Of a DNA stretch of 5,338 bases, positions 1-5,338 are shown one piece after another. Below the pieces are notes generated by a model. The model had not been told where the DNA came from. It searched no databases and saw nothing but the letters and a program-made list of their open reading frames with translations. A program made the position numbers and the translations under genes. Within the stretch, counting starts at the first letter, position 1; each line of letters opens with the position of its first letter. The stretch is from Bacteroidaceae bacterium (GTDB lineage: Bacteria > Bacteroidota > Bacteroidia > Bacteroidales > Bacteroidaceae), in assembly GCA_028709135.1 (NCBI GenBank), contig JAQVXN010000160.1, forward strand, positions 1-5,338, written 5' to 3'.

Positions 1-466
1 TGTGGTGCATAATGTGAATTTGAACGAGGAACTTGGCTTGAATTATAAGATAGGTCAGAATAAAGTGGGATTGAAAGGCAAAGTGGCATGGTCTGACATT
101 ACGAGCGGACGAGCAAACTTCCAAAACATGAACGTATGGGATTTCCGGTATGGAGTGACGGGGCTGTGGAATTTACCTTTAAAACTCCAATTGAGTACGG
201 ATTTGACGATGTTCAGCCGTCGGGGTTATGAACTGAATTCGATGAACACGAACGATTTGGTATGGAATGCGCGTTTGAGTCGGACGTTCCTGAACGGGAA
301 TCTGACGTGTTTTGTAGATGGTTTTGACATTCTGGGAAATTTATCGAACATCTATCGTTCTGTGAATGCGCAGGGTAGGACGGAAACACGTTATAATGTG
401 GTGCCGCGTTATGTGATGTTGCACGTCATTTACCGACTGAATGTACAGCCGAAGAAGAATAGGTAA
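1..466 (+). CDS. Outer membrane beta-barrel protein, C-terminal part (5' end outside window)
   Basis: This is the last 154 or so residues of a large outer-membrane beta-barrel protein; the frame is open at the left edge, so the GTG at base 2 is an internal valine codon and not a start. The visible part alternates polar and aromatic/hydrophobic residues as barrel strands do. It carries RRGY (residues 73-76), SMNT (80-83), VWNAR (87-91), DGFDIL (106-111), NLSN and AQGRTETR (123-130), and ends in a lysine-rich tail, PKKNR. All these motifs recur in the same order in the next gene, so the two are paralogues. The family is the Bacteroidales barrel group related to TonB-dependent receptors (OMP_b-brl type, by recall); its substrate is not known to me. 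Composition is richer in GC than the next gene (about 44% by hand count over bases 1-420), and nearly all threonines use ACG. The stop is TAA at 464-466. Confidence 0.85.
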   Translation, partial: VVHNVNLNEELGLNYKIGQNKVGLKGKVAWSDITSGRANFQNMNVWDFRYGVTGLWNLPLKLQLSTDLTMFSRRGYELNSMNTNDLVWNARLSRTFLNGNLTCFVDGFDILGNLSNIYRSVNAQGRTETRYNVVPRYVMLHVIYRLNVQPKKNR

Positions 467-502
467 AATTTCTAAGAATAATTTGGAATAAAATATATTG
501 AA
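467..502 (+). other. Short AT-rich spacer between the two barrel genes
   Basis: These 36 bases are 31/36 A or T and contain no AGGAGG-like ribosome binding site before the ATG at 503, which is common in Bacteroidota, where AT-rich unstructured leaders often serve for initiation. I see no hairpin with a T-run that would end transcription after the first gene, so read-through from the upstream paralogue is plausible. A separate promoter is not supported. Confidence 0.5.
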
Positions 503-3385
503 ATGATATATTTGAGGAAATTATGTATAATTGTATGTTGTAGTTTAGTAAGTATTTTCTGCTTGGCAGAAAATAAATCGAAAAAGCTTTGGATTCTTGT
601 AATTGATGTTCGAAATGCATGGACATCCCAGCCTGTAAAAGGGTTGTGTGTAGAAGTGTTGAATCCAAAAGACAGTGCGATAGTTGATACAATGGAAGAT
701 ACAGGTCAAGAGGATGGAGGTCAATATAGTATAAATCTAAAAAATTACGGAAATTATCTGCTACGGTTGCGAGGTACACATTATAATGAAAAAATAGTTC
801 CAGTTAAAGTTTACAAATATAATACTTATGCATATCAGAGTAAGCCGATTGAAATTGTTCCCAAGGTAACTGGATTTACGAAAACATTGAATGCCGCCAC
901 AGTAAAAGCCTCGCGAGTGAAAATGGTTATGCATGGAGATACGATCGTTTATGATGCGCGTGCTTTTCAGACGGCAGAAGGTTCAATGTTGGAGGAGTTA
1001 ATAGAAAAACTTCCGGGAGTGAAATTAAACGAATCCGGTCAAATAACTGTGAATGGAAAATTTGTTAGTTCTCTACTTGTTAACGGAAAAGATTTTTTTA
1101 GAGGCGATCCTCATGTTGCCTTAGAGAATTTGCCGGCTTATATGGTGGATAAAGTGAAAAGTTTTGAGCGAGACATTCCCGGTCATCAAGCGGTAGAGGA
1201 TCAGAAGGAAACTGTGATGGACGTGATATTGAAAAAGGAATACTCTCGTAGTTATGTGGGGAATGCGGATGTTGCTATGGGCACACATGATCGTTATTCG
1301 GGACGTGTTTTTGGATTGAAGTTTTCCGACAGAACGCGCATGGCCGTATATTCATCGATGAACAATGTGAATAGCAGTCATCGTCCTGGGCGAGATGGTA
1401 ATTGGAATCCGACAGAATTATCCAGTGGTTTGACGTCAATGAAAGAAGCCGGATGGATGTATTCATATAACGACAATAAAAAATTATCAATAGATTTAGA
1501 TAGCCGTTTTAGCTACCATGATACGGATATAAAAGAGGAGAGCAGCAGTGAAACATATCTTACCTCGGGCACATCCTATACCCGTTCGCAGCAAGTTTCG
1601 CGAAATAAACTAAAGGATTGGAACGCAAATGCACATATCGGTTATAAAATATCGAAAGAAATAAATTCATTTTTGAATCCTTCAGTTTCTTATGGGAGCT
1701 TGGACAATATTGGGAGTTTACTTTCAGCCAGTTTCAACAATCGTCCAGATTCAGTATATACAGCTGAAAATATTGGTTGGTGGTTTCCGCAGGAAGGACT
1801 GCTAAAGAATGCGGCTGTCAACAGTCATTCCAGAGAGACACTGGGAAATGGTTACCGGTTTAATGTGAATGCGCCTTTTATATTATGGATCGATATGACA
1901 AGGATCCCATTGAATTTTTCTATTGAGGATGACTTTTCTTATTCTCGCAGTAATAAGAAAGAATATAGTTTGAATGATTATGTTTATTATCAAACAGAAC
2001 GAAGGGATTACCGCAATGAATATGAAAATTCTCCAGTGCATTCTATATCCAACAAATTTGAGTTTTGTCCGAATTATGTTGTAACGAGTAACGATAAGAT
2101 GCATTTTATTCAGTTTTTGTATTATCGGTTAAATTATGAACGGAGAAATAGCGACTACAGTCATTTTCGTTTGGATTCGTTAAAAAGCTGGAACCAACCA
2201 TTAGGGATTATTCCGTCTGATGAAGATTCGATGCAAATGGCATTTGACAGAGAAAACAGCCGTTATTCAATATATGAAAATAGAACGCACGAAGCAGAAT
2301 TTTACGAGCAATTGCAGTTATATAATGTTTTTGGAAAAAAAGGAAATCAATTTGATATACACCTGTATTTGCCTGTTCAATTCAGCCATGATCAAATGAA
2401 ATATTGTCGTGCAATGATGGATACAACCTTAATAAGGAACAATATTTTCTTTATTCCCGATGTGAAGTTGAAATATCAATCAAACAGTTGGGGCGAAGTG
2501 GATCTTTCTTTTGTGGAAAATGCCATAGCGCCCAGTCAATTGCAACTTATTGATGTCGTTACGAATACGGATCCCCAAAATATCTATCGAGGAAACCCTT
2601 TGTTAAAAACGACGTATACGCATACGTCATCATTCTCTTTCACAAGGGCAAACAATCGTGTTCATCGAATAGTGTGGAGTAGTCTAAAATGGATGGTTAT
2701 TCAATCAGCAGTTTGTCAGAGCATGCAGTACAACGAAGAAACAGGTGTAAGGAGTTACAGTCCGAAGAATATGGACGGGAATTGGAATATGAACGGACAT
2801 TTAGGCATTTCGCAAGGCTTTGGAAAGGATACTAAATTTTCCATGAATGAGGATCTTGATTACACGTATAGTAATAATGTGGATGAGGTTGGAGATCATG
2901 TTGCAAGTGAAAGAAGTACGGTTCATTGGTCTTCGTTGGATGAGAGTCTGAAAGCAAATTATCGTGTTGACAAATGGAATGCGGGAGTGAAAATAGGAAT
3001 GAATTGGCTTAATGGCACAAGCCGTCGCGAAAGTTTTGAAAGAATAAATAGTTACAATTGGGTATTTGGTGGAAACGGACAAATAGAATTGCCTTTTAGT
3101 ATGGAATTATCAACAGATTTTAATGTCTATCTACGTCGTGGTTATAGTGATGCGAGTATGAATACAACAGAATATGTATGGAATGCGCGTATATCAAAGA
3201 AGTTTCTTAAAGGAAAACAAGCCAGTGTAGCATTAGACGGATTTGATATTCTTCACAATTTGAGCAATGTGCGGCGAGTGATGGATGCACAAGGACGTAC
3301 AGAGACGCGTCAAAATGTGTTGCCGAACTATTTGTTGTTGCATTTTATTTATCATTTCAGTCTACCCGGTAAGAAAAAAGGATAG
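503..3385 (+). CDS. Outer membrane beta-barrel protein, TonB-dependent-receptor-like, complete
   Basis: A 960-residue exported protein predicted to sit in the outer membrane. Residues 1-22 are a signal peptide: positive LRK, a hydrophobic core, and a signal peptidase I site after CLA (22/23). This supports the ATG at 503. Residues about 29-120 look like a small beta-sandwich of the carboxypeptidase-regulatory/Ig type that often precedes Bacteroidota barrels. Residues about 125-240 are plug-like, with GDTIVYDARAF (145-155), LPGV, VNGKFV, NGKDFF (194-199) and ENLPAYMVDKV. From about 245 to the end are repeated barrel-strand patterns, finishing with RRGY (878-881), VWNAR (892-896), DGFDIL (912-917), AQGRTETR (929-936) and a basic tail, PGKKKG. 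The family resembles the OMP_b-brl group of Bacteroidales; no TonB box is evident and no SusD-like partner is present, so a SusC glycan-uptake role is not supported. The substrate is unknown. It lies 36 bases after its paralogue. Frame and length look intact. Confidence 0.88.
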   Translation: MIYLRKLCIIVCCSLVSIFCLAENKSKKLWILVIDVRNAWTSQPVKGLCVEVLNPKDSAIVDTMEDTGQEDGGQYSINLKNYGNYLLRLRGTHYNEKIVPVKVYKYNTYAYQSKPIEIVPKVTGFTKTLNAATVKASRVKMVMHGDTIVYDARAFQTAEGSMLEELIEKLPGVKLNESGQITVNGKFVSSLLVNGKDFFRGDPHVALENLPAYMVDKVKSFERDIPGHQAVEDQKETVMDVILKKEYSRSYVGNADVAMGTHDRYSGRVFGLKFSDRTRMAVYSSMNNVNSSHRPGRDGNWNPTELSSGLTSMKEAGWMYSYNDNKKLSIDLDSRFSYHDTDIKEESSSETYLTSGTSYTRSQQVSRNKLKDWNANAHIGYKISKEINSFLNPSVSYGSLDNIGSLLSASFNNRPDSVYTAENIGWWFPQEGLLKNAAVNSHSRETLGNGYRFNVNAPFILWIDMTRIPLNFSIEDDFSYSRSNKKEYSLNDYVYYQTERRDYRNEYENSPVHSISNKFEFCPNYVVTSNDKMHFIQFLYYRLNYERRNSDYSHFRLDSLKSWNQPLGIIPSDEDSMQMAFDRENSRYSIYENRTHEAEFYEQLQLYNVFGKKGNQFDIHLYLPVQFSHDQMKYCRAMMDTTLIRNNIFFIPDVKLKYQSNSWGEVDLSFVENAIAPSQLQLIDVVTNTDPQNIYRGNPLLKTTYTHTSSFSFTRANNRVHRIVWSSLKWMVIQSAVCQSMQYNEETGVRSYSPKNMDGNWNMNGHLGISQGFGKDTKFSMNEDLDYTYSNNVDEVGDHVASERSTVHWSSLDESLKANYRVDKWNAGVKIGMNWLNGTSRRESFERINSYNWVFGGNGQIELPFSMELSTDFNVYLRRGYSDASMNTTEYVWNARISKKFLKGKQASVALDGFDILHNLSNVRRVMDAQGRTETRQNVLPNYLLLHFIYHFSLPGKKKG

Positions 3386-3447
3386 TGAAGATAGGAAAGT
3401 ATGTCAGAAATAGGTTCAATATGAAAATGAAGTTTGTTTTTTGAGGT
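3386..3447. other. Convergent intergenic gap
   Basis: Sixty-two bases separate the stop codons of the convergent barrel and cytochrome genes. The only structure I see is a 4-bp stem, TTCA/TGAA, with a 3-base loop (3415-3425), followed after an AT-rich stretch by six T at 3437-3442. It is too weak to call a terminator. No small gene fits here. Confidence 0.5.
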
Positions 3448-5338
3448 TTATCCTGCGTAACTGTGCAAGCCTCCTAGAAAGTAATTGACACCAAAATAGG
3501 TCATAAGAATGGTTATGAAGGCAAGAGAAATGTAAATGTGATAAACAAGAGGCTTCCGAAACGCAGGGAATATTTTTGTATGTACTGCTACGGCATAACA
3601 CATAAGGGTAATAAGAGCCCATACTTCTTTTGGATCCCAGCTCCAGTATTGGCCCCATGATATGTTGGCCCATATGGCGCCGATAAAAATGCCGATGCCC
3701 AAAGTGGCGAGAGCTGGGTATAGAAAGAGTTGGGAGAGTATCTGTAGCGAAGAGGGTAGATTTGAATTCTTATTAAAAGCATGTATCATTAGTGCCGTGA
3801 TGCCGCAAATGAAAGTGACACTAAGGAGGGCAAAACTCATCATAATGATGGAGACATGGATGCTGAGTAATGGAGAATGGAGGACTGGCATAATTGGTGT
3901 AATTTGCGGGTCCATTTCTGAAATATGCGAAACAAGTAGAAAAAATCCAGATAAGAGAAAACCAAATGTGAGCATAATTTGAAAGCGTTGATAGGTGATG
4001 AGTGTGAGGAGCATCACGAACCAAGCAAGTAGTAGCATAGTTTCATAGCCGTTGGCCATAGGGATTGTGCCACTAATAACCCAGCGCAAAAGCTCACAGT
4101 AAGTGAGAGCTAAAAAGGAGAAAACCAGGATAAAAACGGGAAAGGAATATTTCCATTTATTTTTCAATTTTGAAAAATTTGTTGTCAGTTGATTTGTTTT
4201 TTCATTTTTACGGGTAAATCTGTAAATAATGCAGCCAAGAGAAACAAATCCCATTGTCAGGTTGAGGATGAAAAGGATTGTAGCAAAAGGTACGTGATTG
4301 TAAATAAATTCTGCTTTGATCTGTGCCGAGGAAGGTAGGGTTTTCCCTCCAAACTTTTGTTGATAATTTTTTATCTTTGCTACAAGATACTTAAAATCAT
4401 TCTCATCGCGTTGTTGTACTTTTTGGTTAAGGAGTAAAAAAATGTTGTGAATAAAAAGTTGTTGAGAATGAGGCGTTTTCATCGGTAGAATAGCTGTTGG
4501 TGCATACCAAACGATGCGTTGACTGGTTGTTTGATGGCAGGGAAAGATTTTAAGTGCATCACCCTGACGAAGATTCATGATAAGTTGTATGCGGGCATCG
4601 AGGTCAACGGCTGCCTGATGGAGTTGATCGCGTTGTCCTTGATAGAATGCTTCTGTCAGAGGATCTAAAAGATATCCTTCTTTTGGAAAAAACGAACGTA
4701 GTGAAGTGTAGCGAGGCAAATGAAACATTTCTCGGAGTCTATGGTTTTTAATTTGTATGAGAGGTAATGCATCCCATGTGTCAGGATTAAAAATCCACCC
4801 CAAAAGAATTTGTTCGGAAGAAAGACCGCAATAAACGTGCTTACCGTAGACTTTTTGTGTGAAGTCGAGGGCAAAAGTTTGAAGAGGGCAAATGCGCCCA
4901 TTGTATAGAATAAACAATTTACCGAAATCTCCTGCTGTTTTGCGTGAAAGAGTAGTTGACTCCAAGTTTGCTGACGCTGGATATTGAATGCTAGTAAAAA
5001 GAAGAAAAATCAAGGACATTTTACGAAATAATGGATTTCGAAGAATTTTCCGAAATGTACCTTTGGGATTTATAAGTATCAGGAAGAATGAAAGAAATAG
5101 AAGGGCGTAACCGGCATAAGATAGTGTAATGCCATAGGGATCATAGTTAATAGCTAGATAAGTACCTTGATTATCATTGTCGTATGAATTTTGGTAAAAA
5201 CGCCTACCGCGGTATGAAAAGATGTGATTCACGGAAACTTGAGCCCGCTCGGTTTGATAGCCGTCACTAACAATGAAATTTGATACGTAGTTTTGTACTG
5301 CATCGGTACCATTACTGTAAGCTATTTCGAATTTAGTA
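3448..5338 (-). CDS. ccsA: Cytochrome c biogenesis protein, ResB-CcsA fusion (start outside window)
   Basis: This is the C-terminal 629 residues of an inner-membrane system II heme handling and cytochrome c synthetase protein, which exports heme and joins it to CXXCH motifs of c-type apocytochromes outside the membrane. The frame is open to the right edge: my translation upstream of the GTG at 5230-5232 continues as a ResB-like sequence (FEIAYSNGTDAVQNYV), so that GTG is internal. Counting from the edge, residues 1-70 are the end of the ResB periplasmic domain (NHIFSYRGRRFYQ), 71-89 its last membrane helix, 107-123 a signal-like hydrophobic segment, and about 124-345 a soluble domain with GRICPLQTFA (147-156). 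CcsA helices follow at about 351-374, 398-420, 426-451, 455-471, 493-521, 539-558, 571-586 and 599-621. Hallmarks are MANGYE, the tryptophan-rich motif WGQYWSWDPKE (561-571, bases 3625-3657), and His494, His586 and His625, the last in GGLHSYAG at the C-terminus. Partners such as a multiheme nitrite reductase may lie beyond the right edge, but none is visible. Confidence 0.93.
   Translation of the reverse strand, partial: TKFEIAYSNGTDAVQNYVSNFIVSDGYQTERAQVSVNHIFSYRGRRFYQNSYDNDNQGTYLAINYDPYGITLSYAGYALLFLSFFLILINPKGTFRKILRNPLFRKMSLIFLLFTSIQYPASANLESTTLSRKTAGDFGKLFILYNGRICPLQTFALDFTQKVYGKHVYCGLSSEQILLGWIFNPDTWDALPLIQIKNHRLREMFHLPRYTSLRSFFPKEGYLLDPLTEAFYQGQRDQLHQAAVDLDARIQLIMNLRQGDALKIFPCHQTTSQRIVWYAPTAILPMKTPHSQQLFIHNIFLLLNQKVQQRDENDFKYLVAKIKNYQQKFGGKTLPSSAQIKAEFIYNHVPFATILFILNLTMGFVSLGCIIYRFTRKNEKTNQLTTNFSKLKNKWKYSFPVFILVFSFLALTYCELLRWVISGTIPMANGYETMLLLAWFVMLLTLITYQRFQIMLTFGFLLSGFFLLVSHISEMDPQITPIMPVLHSPLLSIHVSIIMMSFALLSVTFICGITALMIHAFNKNSNLPSSLQILSQLFLYPALATLGIGIFIGAIWANISWGQYWSWDPKEVWALITLMCYAVAVHTKIFPAFRKPLVYHIYISLAFITILMTYFGVNYFLGGLHSYAG

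Noticed and set aside
482..500. TTTG and TATATTG resembling Bacteroides -33/-7 promoter elements before the second barrel gene
   Set aside because: The spacing is too short, the -7 match lacks a T, and it would lie two bases before the start codon.
545..570. Lipoprotein signal in the complete barrel protein, from the cysteine at residue 20
   Set aside because: The residues before it are SIF, with phenylalanine at -1, which does not fit a lipobox; CLA followed by EN fits signal peptidase I.
426..779. Open frame of 117 codons on the - strand across the barrel gene junction
   Set aside because: It overlaps the signal peptide and N-terminal domain of the complete barrel gene and shows no protein-like pattern.
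3415..3442. Possible terminator hairpin followed by T-run in the convergent gap
   Set aside because: The stem is only four AT-rich base pairs and is separated from the six-T run by 11 bases, so it would not be stable.
3662..3982. Open frame of 106 codons on the + strand
   Set aside because: It lies antisense within the conserved CcsA membrane region, and its translation resembles no known protein.
5230..5232. GTG as the start of the cytochrome biogenesis gene
   Set aside because: ResB-like coding sequence continues in frame upstream to the window edge, so this is an internal valine.

Overview
The window looks like a piece of a Bacteroidales chromosome, possibly Prevotellaceae or a relative. 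The evidence is an AT-leaning composition, no Shine-Dalgarno-like leader at the one visible start, a large outer-membrane beta-barrel family typical of this order, and a system II cytochrome c assembly protein that joins ResB and CcsA parts in one frame. The genus cannot be fixed from the sequence.

Layout: three protein genes fill almost the whole window. On the + strand, bases 1-466 hold the 3' end of one outer-membrane beta-barrel gene. After a 36-base AT-rich gap comes a complete paralogue (503-3385, 960 residues) with a signal peptide, an N-terminal beta-sandwich-like domain, a plug-like segment and a long barrel. The two C-termini match at 52 of about 97 positions in a hand alignment, so they form a tandem paralogous pair, probably co-transcribed.

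On the - strand, converging on this pair across a 62-base gap, lies the 3' part of a fused ResB-CcsA cytochrome c biogenesis gene (3448 to the right edge, 629 residues visible). Its frame stays open to base 5338, so the true start lies outside the window. It carries the tryptophan-rich heme-binding motif and the three conserved CcsA histidines.

The barrel pair and the cytochrome gene have no evident functional link; they are convergent neighbours. I found no RNA gene, mobile element, CRISPR array or convincing terminator, and no clearly novel system. The points most worth a second look are the tandem barrel pair with its different base and codon use, and the internal signal-like segment at the ResB-CcsA junction.
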